Assembly (NCBI GenBank): GCA_041398005.1
Contig: JAWKVP010000002.1
Span: 248,001-312,000, forward strand
Origin: JAGREO01 sp020446285
Lineage (GTDB): Bacteria > Pseudomonadota > Alphaproteobacteria > Geminicoccales > Geminicoccaceae
Reading direction: 5' to 3'
Length of the DNA stretch: 64,000 nt
Shown here: positions 41,861 through 51,651 of the stretch, piece after piece
How positions within the stretch are numbered: position 1 is the first letter of the stretch
Layout of the letters: every line of letters begins with the position of its first letter
Translations under genes and position numbers: made by a program
The notes under the pieces: model-generated
The model's input: only the letters and a program-made list of their open reading frames with translations
Told to the model about the DNA's origin: nothing
The model's database searches: none

Positions 41861-42427
41861 ATGGTGAAGATCCTGGCATTTGCCGGAAGCACGCGCACCG
41901 GGTCGGTCAACGGCAAGCTGCTGGATGCACTCGTTCCACTCGTCGAGGCCGAGGGCGCCGAGGTCACGCGGGTCGATCTGCGCGAATACGAGATGCCGCT
42001 CTACAATGGCGACATCGAGGCCGAAAGGGGCGTGCCGGAATCCGCACGGCGGCTCAAGGCGCTCATGATCGCGCATGACGGGATGCTCATTGCCTCGCCG
42101 GAATACAATGGCAGCATTACACCGCTGCTCAAGAACACGCTCGACTGGTGCTCGCGCAAGGAAGAGGGCGATCCCGGTCCGCTCGCCGCCTATGCCGACA
42201 AGACGGCGGCCATCGTTTCCATCTCGGCCGGTGTCTTCGGTGGTATTCGCGGCCTCGTTCCCCTGCGGCTGCTGCTCTCCAATCTGGGAATGCTCGTCCT
42301 TCCCGTCCAGGTCGCCGTGGGTGGCGCCGCCGAGGCGTTCGACGAGGATGGAACGCTCCGGAACAAGGGCACGGAAACCCTCGCCCGGTCGATGGCAAGA
42401 TCGCTCGTCAGATACGGCCGGGCCTGA
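41861..42427 (+). CDS. NADPH-dependent FMN reductase family protein
   Basis: A 188-residue flavodoxin-fold protein. The FMN phosphate loop is FAGSTRTGSVNGKL (GSxRxxS type) and the second motif is SPEYNGSITPLLKNTLDW. Such proteins reduce FMN, quinones, chromate or azo dyes with NAD(P)H. Which substrate this one uses is not shown. It starts about 135 bp after the cox terminator and has its own promoter region. Confidence 0.88.
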   Translation: MVKILAFAGSTRTGSVNGKLLDALVPLVEAEGAEVTRVDLREYEMPLYNGDIEAERGVPESARRLKALMIAHDGMLIASPEYNGSITPLLKNTLDWCSRKEEGDPGPLAAYADKTAAIVSISAGVFGGIRGLVPLRLLLSNLGMLVLPVQVAVGGAAEAFDEDGTLRNKGTETLARSMARSLVRYGRA

Positions 42428-42463
42428 CCGGGACAGGCTTCACCCCCGACCGGCCGCCCGTGT

Positions 42464-43303
42464 TCAGTGCCGCCTTGCACGAAGCGCGCGGCTGTTTTCC
42501 GTTTTCAGGATGAGCGCGCCGGTCGGATCCCATTCGTAGGTGCGCGCACCGTCGAGGATCTCGAGAAATCGCTGTTCCTGATCGCCGAGTGCCGGCGTGC
42601 AGGCGCGGCGTGTCAGGGCCACCATGCGGGTGGCGAATTCTCCATCCACGGCGCGGACCTCGGAACTGTAGCGATTGCATCCGGCGCGCCCGGCGACGAG
42701 GCCGTCATCGGTAAACGTCATCGACGTTGCCGAATTGTCGATCACACCGCGCCCGTCGAGATCCTCGACGATCCATTCGCCGAGAAGCCGGGAATCGGTG
42801 TCGGCGGCCCCGGCGGCCTCCGGCGCCCTGCTGGCACGGACCATGACCAGCATGCCGAGATCGGGATCGTCCTCGTCATGGGGAACAGCATGAACGGTAT
42901 CGGTGGTCCAGAGAAGGACATCGTCGGCGCTGCGCAGGACCGCACGCACGGCATAGGTCCGCCGCGGTTCGATTTTCGCGGGATCCACGGCGAGATCGAA
43001 CGCCACGGGCACGTTGCGGCCATCGAGCGCGATATCCTGCCTTGCGAGTTCCACCGACGGCGCGTCGGCGCGGGAAACGTCGCTCAGCGTGACGATCACC
43101 CGCGAACCCGGCGGCGCTGCGACCCGCTCGCGATAGGTGGCATTTCCGGTCACATGCATGTCAGCCGCTCCGGAAACCGCAGCACAGGAACCGAGCATGA
43201 GGATCAGGACGAGAACCGCCGGCAATCTCCCACCCCGAACAGGTCCCGCGAGAAAGGCAAGGTCCTTGAGGCGGCGGAGCAGGGCGGCGGGCATTGTCGT
43301 CAT
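42464..43303 (-). CDS. Lipoprotein with YbaY and META (HslJ) domains
   Basis: A 279-residue envelope lipoprotein. The signal ends at a lipobox, LGSC, with acylated Cys40. A YbaY/YscW-type domain (about 48-140, TGNATYRERVAAPPGS and LSDVSRADAP) is followed by a META/HslJ domain (about 170-279, GRAGCNRYSSEVRAVDG and KTENSRALRARRH). HslJ is tied to heat-shock and novobiocin resistance in E. coli; YbaY family members are outer-membrane lipoproteins. GGGAGA lies upstream of the ATG, so the longer frame to 43561 is excluded. The FAH-family gene lies upstream. Confidence 0.85.
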   Translation of the reverse strand: MTTMPAALLRRLKDLAFLAGPVRGGRLPAVLVLILMLGSCAAVSGAADMHVTGNATYRERVAAPPGSRVIVTLSDVSRADAPSVELARQDIALDGRNVPVAFDLAVDPAKIEPRRTYAVRAVLRSADDVLLWTTDTVHAVPHDEDDPDLGMLVMVRASRAPEAAGAADTDSRLLGEWIVEDLDGRGVIDNSATSMTFTDDGLVAGRAGCNRYSSEVRAVDGEFATRMVALTRRACTPALGDQEQRFLEILDGARTYEWDPTGALILKTENSRALRARRH

Positions 43304-43331
43304 GACGAACCATCTCCCGGAACGAAGGCAG

Positions 43332-43369
43332 GGCGGCGGCCGGCATGCGGATCCGTGCCGGCCGCCGCC
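43332..43369 (-). terminator. 14-bp perfect hairpin after the FAH-family gene
   Basis: GGCGGCGGCCGGCA (43332-43345) pairs perfectly with TGCCGGCCGCCGCC (43356-43369). It begins 13 bp past the stop of the FAH gene on its transcribed side and ends before the META gene start. It lacks a T-run, so termination strength is uncertain. Confidence 0.5.
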
Positions 43370-43382
43370 GCGTTCGTGCGCG

Positions 43383-44228
43383 TCAGGCCGAAACGGTCTT
43401 CTGCTGCTGTTCACCCAGCCCCTCGATCCACAGCCGCATGGTCTGGCCGGGCCTGAGGAAGACCGGCTCGGGCTTGATGCCCATGCCGACACCGGGCGGC
43501 GTGCCGGTGGAGATGATGTCGCCCGGCTGCAGCGACATGAACCTCGAGAGATAGCTGACACAGTGGGCGACGCCGTAGATCATCGTCCCGGTCGAGCCGT
43601 TCTGCATGGTCTTGCCGTCGACCTCGAGACCCATGGCGAGATTCTGCGGATCGGGAACCTCGTCCTTCGTCACCAGCCACGGACCGGTCGGGCCGAACGT
43701 GTCGTGACTCTTGCCCTTGGTCCACTGCCCGTGGCGCTCGATCTGGAAGTGGCGCTCGGACACGTCGTTGATGACACAATAGCCGGCGACATGATCGAGG
43801 GCGTCCGCCTCCTCGACATATTTCGCTTCCTTGCCGATCACCACGCCGAGCTCGACCTCCCAGTCGGTCTTGGGCGAGTTGCGCGGGATCTCGACATCGT
43901 CATTGGGACCGCAGATGGCGCTGGTGGCCTTCATGAAGATGATGGGCTCGGGCGGCACCGGCGAACCGGTCTCGGCGGCGTGGTCGGAATAGTTGAGGCC
44001 GATGCAGATGAACTTGCCGACCCCGGCAACGCACGCACCGAGGCGCGGATTGCCCGACACCTTCGGCAGCGACGACACATCGATCGCGGCGATCTTCTTC
44101 AGCCCCTCGGCGGTGATCGCGGCACCGTCGATATCGCCGACATGCCCGGAAAGATCGCGGATGGCGCCGTCAGCATCGAGGATGCCCGGCTTTTCCTGCC
44201 CCTTGGGGCCATAACGCAGCAGTTTCAT
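43383..44228 (-). CDS. Fumarylacetoacetate hydrolase family protein
   Basis: A 281-residue FAH-fold protein. The metal site is seen in DWEVELGVVIGK and the region KSHDTFGPTGPWLV; the family signature GDIISTGTPPGVG is intact. Members cleave or decarboxylate 2-oxo acids (fumarylpyruvate, oxaloacetate, 2-keto-3-deoxy acids), and the substrate cannot be told. GGGAGGAAG precedes the ATG at 44228; the upstream extension to 44456 is noise. It is transcribed toward the YbaY-META gene. Confidence 0.88.
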   Translation of the reverse strand: MKLLRYGPKGQEKPGILDADGAIRDLSGHVGDIDGAAITAEGLKKIAAIDVSSLPKVSGNPRLGACVAGVGKFICIGLNYSDHAAETGSPVPPEPIIFMKATSAICGPNDDVEIPRNSPKTDWEVELGVVIGKEAKYVEEADALDHVAGYCVINDVSERHFQIERHGQWTKGKSHDTFGPTGPWLVTKDEVPDPQNLAMGLEVDGKTMQNGSTGTMIYGVAHCVSYLSRFMSLQPGDIISTGTPPGVGMGIKPEPVFLRPGQTMRLWIEGLGEQQQKTVSA

Positions 44229-44880
44229 GAGATGACTTCCTCCCGTTCGAGAACATTCCGCTCTGAAATATCCGTGGCCCGGTGAATGATCAATGGCCGT
44301 CGCATCATGCGGGCGTCCCGCAAGACGGCCAACCCCCGATGCAACCCCGTTCCGCCGCGCCTTTTCCACATGACGGGATGGAAACGGCTTGGAATTCCGG
44401 TTGCAAACGGAAGCAATGCTGCAATGATCCCGTGCGAACAAAAAGGGTACGAACATGATTCTCCGCTATACCATTCTCTAGCAGCGTGTTGAAGAAATGC
44501 CGACAGCCGCGACGGCCGTCGATTTTTGCCGCTGGGAAGGAGCCTGGCGCGAAGTGATGCCGGGGCATCACGAGCGACAAGCGACGCACGCAGCGGCAAA
44601 AAGCGCGCCGCCTCAATGAGGTGCGGCGAAAAGGACTGGCGAACTTCGTCGGCGTTCGGGCGCGCAGCGCTGCTGCGCTGGCCCTCTCGCCTCCTCGTTT
44701 CCAGTCCTTTTCGTCTCGCATCGCGGCTATCGGCATTTCTTCAACGCGCTGCTAGACGAACCGGGCCGCCCGCATCCAGCCAAGAGCGCGCGTCATCAAA
44801 TCGGGCGGGTCGATATCCCGCCGGTCGCACAAGCGATCGGCAACAGGACGCGAACGGTTTCCAATCCATGCGGAGTATTC
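44229..44880. other. Intergenic region holding a palindromic element
   Basis: A 652-bp gap between the divergent FAH and EamA genes. No gene is supported. It contains the palindromic element at 44477-44756. The stretches on either side (44229-44476 and 44757-44880) probably carry the two divergent promoters; I cannot mark clear boxes. Confidence 0.6.
44477..44756. repeat. 280-bp structured palindromic element (MITE-like)
   Basis: The two 36-bp ends are inverted repeats of each other: 44477-44512 (TCTAGCAGCGTGTTGAAG onward) and 44721-44756, with 34 of 36 matches; the two differences become T-G and C-A pairs. Inside are further nested arms: 44523-44534/44591-44602 (TTTTTGCCGCTG), a tight palindrome GTGATGCC-GG-GGCATCAC at 44554-44571, and 44627-44639/44701-44713 (CGAAAAGGACTGG). 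CTAG appears at both tips. It carries no gene and looks like a non-autonomous repeat or a strongly folded RNA/DNA element. Confidence 0.8.
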
Positions 44881-45747
44881 ATGAGCGACAGCCGGAAAGG
44901 CATTCTCCTCGGTTTTCTCGGCGTGGCGATCTTCAGCCTGTCCTTGCCGGCGACACGGATCGCCGTCGCCGACCTGCCGCCCGAATTCGTGACCGCCGTG
45001 CGCCTTGCCGGTGCGGGCTGTCTTTCGGCGATCTATCTCGCCTTCAACCGCAGCCCGCGCCCCGCCGCCGGCGAGCGGTTCCACCTTCTCGGTGTCATCA
45101 CGGGTGTGGTCATCGGCTTTCCGCTCTTCTCCGCGCTGGCCATGCAGAGCGTCGATTCCTCCCATGGCGGCGTCGTGCTCGCCCTCTTGCCGCTCTGCAC
45201 CGCCATTGCCGCCATGGCGTTCGGAGGCGAGCGACCGGGAGCGATTTTCTTTCTGTGGGCAACGCTTGGAACGCTCACCGTGCTCGCTTTCGTTCTCCAT
45301 CAAAGCGGCGGCGGCCTTGCGACGGGCGATCTGTTTCTCGTGCTTGCAGCCATCTTCGCCGCGATCGGCTATGCCGCCGGCGGCGTCCTCGCGCGCCGCA
45401 GGCCCGGCCTCGAGGTCATCGCCTGGGCGCTCTTTCTCTCTTTGCCGCTGTCGATCCCAACCCTCTTTCTGACCGCTCCCCCGAGCTTCGCGGATGTCGG
45501 CCCGGGCGCATGGGCCGGCACCGTCTATGCGACCGTCTTCGCCCAGTTCTTCGGCTTTTTCTTCTTCTATCGCGGTCTCGCACTCGGCGGGATCGCGAAG
45601 GTCGGACAGATCCAGCTTCTTCAGGTCTATCTGACGATGGCCGCAGGCGCGCTGCTCCTCGGCGAGACCATCGATCCGGTGATGATCGGCGCTGCCCTTC
45701 TCACCATGCTGTTCGTCTGGCTCGGGCGCAACGCACAGGTGCGCTGA
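44881..45747 (+). CDS. EamA-family (DMT superfamily) permease
   Basis: A 288-residue protein with ten hydrophobic segments and two EamA repeats. It begins MSDSRKGILLGFLGVAIFSL and has GGVVLALLPLCTAIAAMAF and GETIDPVMIGAALL motifs. It is only distantly like the other two EamA genes here and is a metabolite exporter of unknown substrate. Its 3' end converges on the GlcD gene with 30 bp between the stops. Confidence 0.87.
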   Translation: MSDSRKGILLGFLGVAIFSLSLPATRIAVADLPPEFVTAVRLAGAGCLSAIYLAFNRSPRPAAGERFHLLGVITGVVIGFPLFSALAMQSVDSSHGGVVLALLPLCTAIAAMAFGGERPGAIFFLWATLGTLTVLAFVLHQSGGGLATGDLFLVLAAIFAAIGYAAGGVLARRRPGLEVIAWALFLSLPLSIPTLFLTAPPSFADVGPGAWAGTVYATVFAQFFGFFFFYRGLALGGIAKVGQIQLLQVYLTMAAGALLLGETIDPVMIGAALLTMLFVWLGRNAQVR

Positions 45748-45777
45748 CCGGAGCACCATGAAGGCGAAGGCGCTCGC

Positions 45778-47270
<1,493 letters not shown>

Positions 47271-47274
<4 letters not shown>

Positions 47275-47819
47275 CCTTCCTCTCCCGCTCCCGCCGCCAC
47301 CGTTCGGCCATCCGGCCGGTCCACCGACCGGCGCATGACCATGGCCGCTATTCCGCTCTCGCCGTCGCCGCAATCACTCGTGCGGCCGCATTCGACGAAC
47401 CCCTTCGAACGATAGAAGGCGATGGCGCTCCTGCCGAGAAGATCGACTTCGAGCTCCATCGTCTCCGCCCCCGCCCCCAGTCTCGTCTCCAGTTCGAACA
47501 GGAACCGTCCGCCAAGGCCGCGCCGCTGGCAATCCGGGTCGACATAGAGACGGCGCAGCCAGGCGACCGGTCCGCCGGGCGACTGCAGGAACGCATGGCC
47601 GACCAGCCTGTCGCCGGCAAACGCCAGCAGGAACACCGCTGCACCATCGCCGATATCCGCCAGCAGGCTGTCGCGGCCATGCCAGCGCCGCGTGATCGCC
47701 TCGACCCGTTCGAGACCGTGCCGCGGCGCATAGGTATGGCGCCATACATCCCGCAGGAACATGCTCACCGCATCGACATCCCGCGGTTCGCCCGGCCGGA
47801 TGACGATGGGTTCGATCAC
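47271..47819 (-). CDS. GNAT-family N-acetyltransferase
   Basis: A 182-residue acetyltransferase with the GNAT core (residues about 5-160). The acetyl-CoA loop is the CQRRGLGGRFL region (Q/RxxGxG/A type), and YRSKGFVECGRT is the C-terminal strand. The acceptor is unknown. It lies between glycerate kinase and GlcD, overlapping both by 4 bp, so it is cotranslated with them. A link to glycolate use is by location only. Confidence 0.82.
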
Positions 47820-49102
47820 GCGCCGCCTCCGCCCGTTGGATCCCGTTCGATGATGATCGCGCGGAAATCGTTGACATTGGTGAGCGTGGCACCGGTAACG
47901 ACCTGATCCCCCAGTGCGGCGAACAGTCCGTGACCGTCATTGTCCGCCAGCACCTTCTTCGCGTTCAACCCTTTGGCTTCCGCCCGCGCCAGCGTGTCCG
48001 GGGTGATCACGGCACCCGCCACCTCGGCCCCGCCATCGACACCGTCCGTATCGGCGGCAAGGGCGAAGACGCCCTCCATGCCGTCCAGTTCGACGGCGAG
48101 CGCGTTGAGGAACTCGACATTGCGCCCGCCGCAGCCCGTTCCCCGGACCGTCACCGTGCATTCACCGCCCGAGAGAAGAACGCAGGGTGCTTTAAAGGGC
48201 TGGCCGTATTTACGCACCTGCTTGACGATCCCGGCCATGACCCTGGCCACCTCCCGCGCCTCGCCCTCGATCGAATCGCCAAGGATATGCGTCCTGTAAC
48301 CGGCCGCCTCGGCGACCCGCGCGGCCGCTTCCAGCGAGGATTGCGGCGTGGCGATCATGATGTTCTCCGTCCGCTCGAATGCCGCATCACCGGGCTTGGG
48401 CGTCTCGCAGCCGTCGCTTTCGAGATGCGCGCGCACATGCCCGGCGAGCCCGATACCGTATTTCTCGACGATCGCCAGCGCGTCGTGACGCGATGTCGGA
48501 TCGGGCACGGTCGGGCCGGAGGCGATCACCGCCGGATCGTCGCCCGGCACATCCGAGATCATCAGCGTCACCAGCCGCGCCGGGGCGACGGCGGCAGCGA
48601 GCCTGCCCCCCTTGATCGCCGAGAGATGCTTGCGGACACAGTTCATCTCCGAGATGTTCGCTCCCGAGCGCAGCAGTGCCCGGTTCACCTCCTGCTTGTC
48701 GGCGAGCGTCAGCCCCGCGGCCGGCAGCGCCGACAGCGACGAACCGCCGCCCGATATGAGCGCGATGACGAGATCGTCAGCACCGAATTCCGCCACCTTT
48801 TGCAGAATGCGCGCGGCGGCGGCCTGCCCCGCCTCATCCGGAACCGGATGCGCCGCCTCGACGATCTCGATCCGTTCGCAGGGAACCGCATGGCCGTAGC
48901 GGGTGATGACCAGCCCATCGAGTTCGCCCGTCCAGCGTTCCTCCAGCGCCCGCGCCATGGCAGCACTGGCCTTGCCCATGCCGATCACGAAGGTCGACCC
49001 CTCCGGCGGCTCCGGCAGATGCGCTCCGATCACCCGTTCCGGCAGGGCGGCATCGACCGCCGCATCCAGCATCGAGCGCAGAAGCTCTCCTGGCTTCATC
49101 AT
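47816..49102 (-). CDS. Glycerate 2-kinase (GckA/TtuD family)
   Basis: A 428-residue protein of the MOFRL/DUF4147 glycerate kinase type. Motifs include GMGKASAAMARALEE near residue 40 and ALISGGGSSLSALP, the nucleotide loop, with SGGECTVTVRGTGCGGRNVE in the MOFRL domain. It phosphorylates glycerate to 2-phosphoglycerate, feeding glyoxylate or tartronate carbon into glycolysis. GGGGAGAGG lies directly before the ATG. It heads an operon with GNAT and GlcD. The IclR gene further upstream is a likely regulator (inference). Confidence 0.88.
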   Translation of the reverse strand: MMKPGELLRSMLDAAVDAALPERVIGAHLPEPPEGSTFVIGMGKASAAMARALEERWTGELDGLVITRYGHAVPCERIEIVEAAHPVPDEAGQAAAARILQKVAEFGADDLVIALISGGGSSLSALPAAGLTLADKQEVNRALLRSGANISEMNCVRKHLSAIKGGRLAAAVAPARLVTLMISDVPGDDPAVIASGPTVPDPTSRHDALAIVEKYGIGLAGHVRAHLESDGCETPKPGDAAFERTENIMIATPQSSLEAAARVAEAAGYRTHILGDSIEGEAREVARVMAGIVKQVRKYGQPFKAPCVLLSGGECTVTVRGTGCGGRNVEFLNALAVELDGMEGVFALAADTDGVDGGAEVAGAVITPDTLARAEAKGLNAKKVLADNDGHGLFAALGDQVVTGATLTNVNDFRAIIIERDPTGGGGA

Positions 49103-49190
49103 CCTCTCCCCGACTGACCGGTCCCATCTACCCAGCACAGGCGCCCTTTGGCAATCGGCGAAGCCCGTCAATCCGACCGTGCGGGGAGCG

Positions 49191-49805
49191 TCAGTTGCGG
49201 GTCGCGATCGCGGTCGCCGCTCCGCCGAGGGCAACCGCACCGACCCGGTTGGCAATGCGTGTCGCACGCGGCGTTCGCAGCAGCAGGCGTGCCTTGTGCG
49301 CGAGGAACACCCACGCCAGATCGACCGCCGCCAGCGTCAGCAGCGTGACACTGACCAGAACCGACCATTCCCGCAAGCCAGCCGATGAAAGATCGATCAA
49401 TGACGGCAGCAGGGCGATGTAGAACACCATGATCTTCGGATTGCCGAGGGTCAGCGCCATGCCGGTGGCGAACATCGACAGGGAAGACGAGCGCCGGGGA
49501 AGCATGTCCGCCTCATCGTTCACCGGCTGCCGCCACATTTTCACCGCCAGCCAGCAGAGATAGGCGATGCCGAGCCATTTCAGGACCTCGAAACCGGTCT
49601 GGAAGGTCTGCGCCAGCGCGGTCAGGCCGGTCATCGCCATGGTGAGCCAGATGGCCTCGCCGATCCACATGGCGGCGAGAAAGGGGATGACATCCCGCCA
49701 TCCGCTGGCAATCACGCGGGAAACGAGGGCAGCGATACTCGGTCCGGGCAAGCCGGCAGCCAGGAACAGCGCGCCGGCAAAGATGGCGATCGAAAACAGA
49801 TCCAA
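49191..49805 (-). CDS. LysE-family amino acid exporter
   Basis: A 204-residue membrane protein with six hydrophobic segments of the LysE/RhtB type, starting (M)DLFSIAIFAGALFLAAGLPGPS; the PGP motif is typical. The TTG at 49805 has AAGGAG 8 bp upstream and gives the usual N-terminus, so I prefer it over the ATG at 49823. The exported substrate is unknown. It lies between the IclR gene and the glycerate kinase gene on the same strand. Confidence 0.85.
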   Translation of the reverse strand: MDLFSIAIFAGALFLAAGLPGPSIAALVSRVIASGWRDVIPFLAAMWIGEAIWLTMAMTGLTALAQTFQTGFEVLKWLGIAYLCWLAVKMWRQPVNDEADMLPRRSSSLSMFATGMALTLGNPKIMVFYIALLPSLIDLSSAGLREWSVLVSVTLLTLAAVDLAWVFLAHKARLLLRTPRATRIANRVGAVALGGAATAIATRN

Positions 49806-49864
49806 GTCAATTCTCCTTGCCATTGCCGGTGGCGGCCGGCATTCGATCCACGCTCCCGACCCGT

Positions 49865-50695
49865 TCAGACATCGCGGGTTTTCGGCAATACGCCGCCGAG
49901 ATCGCGGGTGATTTCGGCGGCGATGGCCCTGACCAGCCTGCCGAGCCGTTCGAGACCGTCATCGTGGATGCGTGCCGTCGGCCCCGAGAGCGACAGGGCG
50001 GCGAGCGGGCGCGCGTTTTCGTCGAAGATCGGCGAGGCGACGCAGCGAAGGCCGATGGCGTGCTCGCCGTCATCCACCGAAAAGCCGCGGGAGCGGATGC
50101 GTTCGAGATCCTCATCCAGCGCGGCCCGGTCGGTGATCGTGTGGGCGGTGATGCGCGGCATCCCGTGTTCGCCGAGGATCGTTTCGAGTTCCTCGCGGCG
50201 CATGTGCGCGAGGATGGCCTTGCCGGCGCCCGAACAGTGCATCTTCACCTTGCCGCCCGGCCGCGATATGGCACGCATGAGCTGGCGGCTTTCCACCTGA
50301 CCGAGACAGACCGCCTCGCCGCCCTCATGCACATAAAGATTGGCGGTCTCGCCGCTCTCCTCCATCAGCCGGCGCATGAAGCGCCTCGACATGCGGGCGA
50401 TGTCGCGGCTGCGGAGGAAGGCATTGCCGCTGACGAATGCCTGCACACCGACCTGCCAGAGATGCTCGCCCGCCTCGAAACGCACATAGCGCTCGCTCTC
50501 CAGCGTCGTCAGCAGGCGGTGGGCGGTCGAGGGCGGCAGGCCGACCGCCTGCGCGAGTTCGGTAAGCGTCATTCCTTCCGAATGCGCCGCAAGGGCGTTG
50601 AGCAGGCTCAGCGCGCGCTTGAGCGACTGGACCTGACCGCTCGACTGCGATTTCCTTACAGACGTCACCTCGCTGGCGATGTTCTCTACCGACAT
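49865..50695 (-). CDS. IclR-family transcriptional regulator
   Basis: A 276-residue regulator. A winged helix-turn-helix (about 22-85, VQSLKRALSLLNALAAHSEG and LPPSTAHRLLTTLESE) is followed by an effector-binding domain (about 95-270, with HCSGAGKAILAHM and GLRCVASPIFDENARPLAALSLSG). IclR proteins often control catabolic operons. The nearest candidates are the LysE gene and the glycerate kinase operon downstream. GGAAGGAAC precedes the ATG at 50695. Confidence 0.9.
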   Translation of the reverse strand: MSVENIASEVTSVRKSQSSGQVQSLKRALSLLNALAAHSEGMTLTELAQAVGLPPSTAHRLLTTLESERYVRFEAGEHLWQVGVQAFVSGNAFLRSRDIARMSRRFMRRLMEESGETANLYVHEGGEAVCLGQVESRQLMRAISRPGGKVKMHCSGAGKAILAHMRREELETILGEHGMPRITAHTITDRAALDEDLERIRSRGFSVDDGEHAIGLRCVASPIFDENARPLAALSLSGPTARIHDDGLERLGRLVRAIAAEITRDLGGVLPKTRDV

Positions 50696-51042
50696 GGTTC
50701 CTTCCGGAGCATCCCGACGCGCTCCCCGTTCCCGACAGGGGCAAGGCAGGAAACAGACATGCCCTGCGCGACATGCGCAAGACATGACATGCAAGCACCT
50801 TGCGCCGACCGTCGGCTTTATCGGCCAGATCCGTGTGTTTTCGCAAGTCCCCTCGCGCAAGTCACCTCGCACAAGTCCCCGCGCACATGTCTCCGCAGAG
50901 AATCCGGCGCGGATGATGCCACCCGCGAACCCGCAACGCGCAATCGCGAACCTGCAATGCGAAAAAGCCGGCGAACCATGCCCGCCGGCTTGCCGGAACG
51001 ACCCTCGCCGCAGCTCCCCGGGGGAGGCGGCGTCGCGTCAAC
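50696..51042. other. Intergenic region between the IclR gene and rpmJ
   Basis: A 347-bp gap. From about 50845 to 50960 it holds short, irregular repeats (CAAGTCCCC, TCGCGCAAGTC, GCGAACC). It probably contains the IclR promoter near 50700-50800, but I see no clear boxes or gene. The rpmJ terminator lies at 50962-50991. Confidence 0.5.
50962..50991 (-). terminator. Rho-independent terminator after rpmJ
   Basis: On the minus strand, AAGCCGGCG (50991-50983) pairs with CGCCGGCTT (50973-50965) across a 9-nt loop, followed by TTTC. It ends the rpmE-rpmJ transcript about 50 bp past the rpmJ stop. Confidence 0.85.
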
Positions 51043-51168
51043 TCAGCCCTGGCGGGCCTTGAAGCGCGGATCCTTCTTGTTGATGATGTAGACGCGGCCC
51101 TTGCGACGCACCATGCGACAATCCTTGTGGCGCAGCTTGGCGGTCTTGAGCGAATTGCGGACTTTCAT
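51043..51168 (-). CDS. rpmJ: Large ribosomal subunit protein bL36
   Basis: A 41-residue protein: it starts MKVRNSLKTAKLRHKDC and ends KKDPRFKARQG. It is the short L36, with a single Cys (in RHKDC); the four-ligand zinc site of C+ L36 is missing. GAGAGAAC lies before the ATG. It follows rpmE on the same strand, in an operon with the terminator at 50962-50991. Confidence 0.95.
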   Translation of the reverse strand: MKVRNSLKTAKLRHKDCRMVRRKGRVYIINKKDPRFKARQG

Positions 51169-51210
51169 GTTCTCTCTCAGGCAGTCTGGCTGACAGTCTG
51201 GTTTCGCGGC

Positions 51211-51435
51211 CTACTTCTTGCGGCGAAAACTCTGGAAACGACGATTGAACTTCTCGACCTGCCCGCGCTCGCGTACCTGCAGCGCACCGCCGGTCCACGC
51301 CGGATGCGACTTCGGATCGACGTCGAGCGTGAGGGTATCGCCCTCGGCACCCATGGTCGAACGGGTCTTGAAACTCGTACCGTCGGTCATCACCACGGTG
51401 ATCTCGTGGTAATCCGGGTGGATATCCTTCTTCAC
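51211..51435 (-). CDS. rpmE: Large ribosomal subunit protein bL31
   Basis: A 74-residue L31 with VKKDIHPDYHEITVVMTDGT near the start and SHPAWTGGALQVRERGQVEKF. The GTG start at 51435 is fixed by GAGGAGGAAAG; the frame to 51525 is an unsupported extension. No zinc-binding Cys is present (C- type). Divergent from the ABC exporter, a conserved layout in alphaproteobacteria. Confidence 0.96.
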   Translation of the reverse strand: MKKDIHPDYHEITVVMTDGTSFKTRSTMGAEGDTLTLDVDPKSHPAWTGGALQVRERGQVEKFNRRFQSFRRKK

Positions 51436-51597
51436 GAAACTTTCCTCCTCGTGAGGTGGCCGGTATATAGCGGCGCAACGGCGAAAGCTCAAGGGCGCAT
51501 TCGCCGGGTGGCGCGACCGTGTCACGCCGCGATGAAAATCCGGCCGCTGTGCTGACTCGTCATGGGTTCGAAGTGGCGCTGTCTGCCATCATTGGCT

Positions 51598-51641
51598 GCG
51601 CGCCGCAAGTCGAATTGGAGCGCGCCGCAAGTCGAACGGGA
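51598..51641 (+). repeat. Two tandem 22-bp units upstream of the ABC exporter
   Basis: GCGCGCCGCAAGTCGAA begins two adjacent units just before the ABC exporter start. A small duplication in the 5' region; no function is evident. Confidence 0.55.
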
Positions 51642-51651
51642 GAAGGACACC

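Noticed and set aside
44526..44760. Possible protein inside the palindromic element
   Set aside because: Frames on both strands are low-complexity Arg/Ala/Ser chains through inverted repeats, without a ribosome site.
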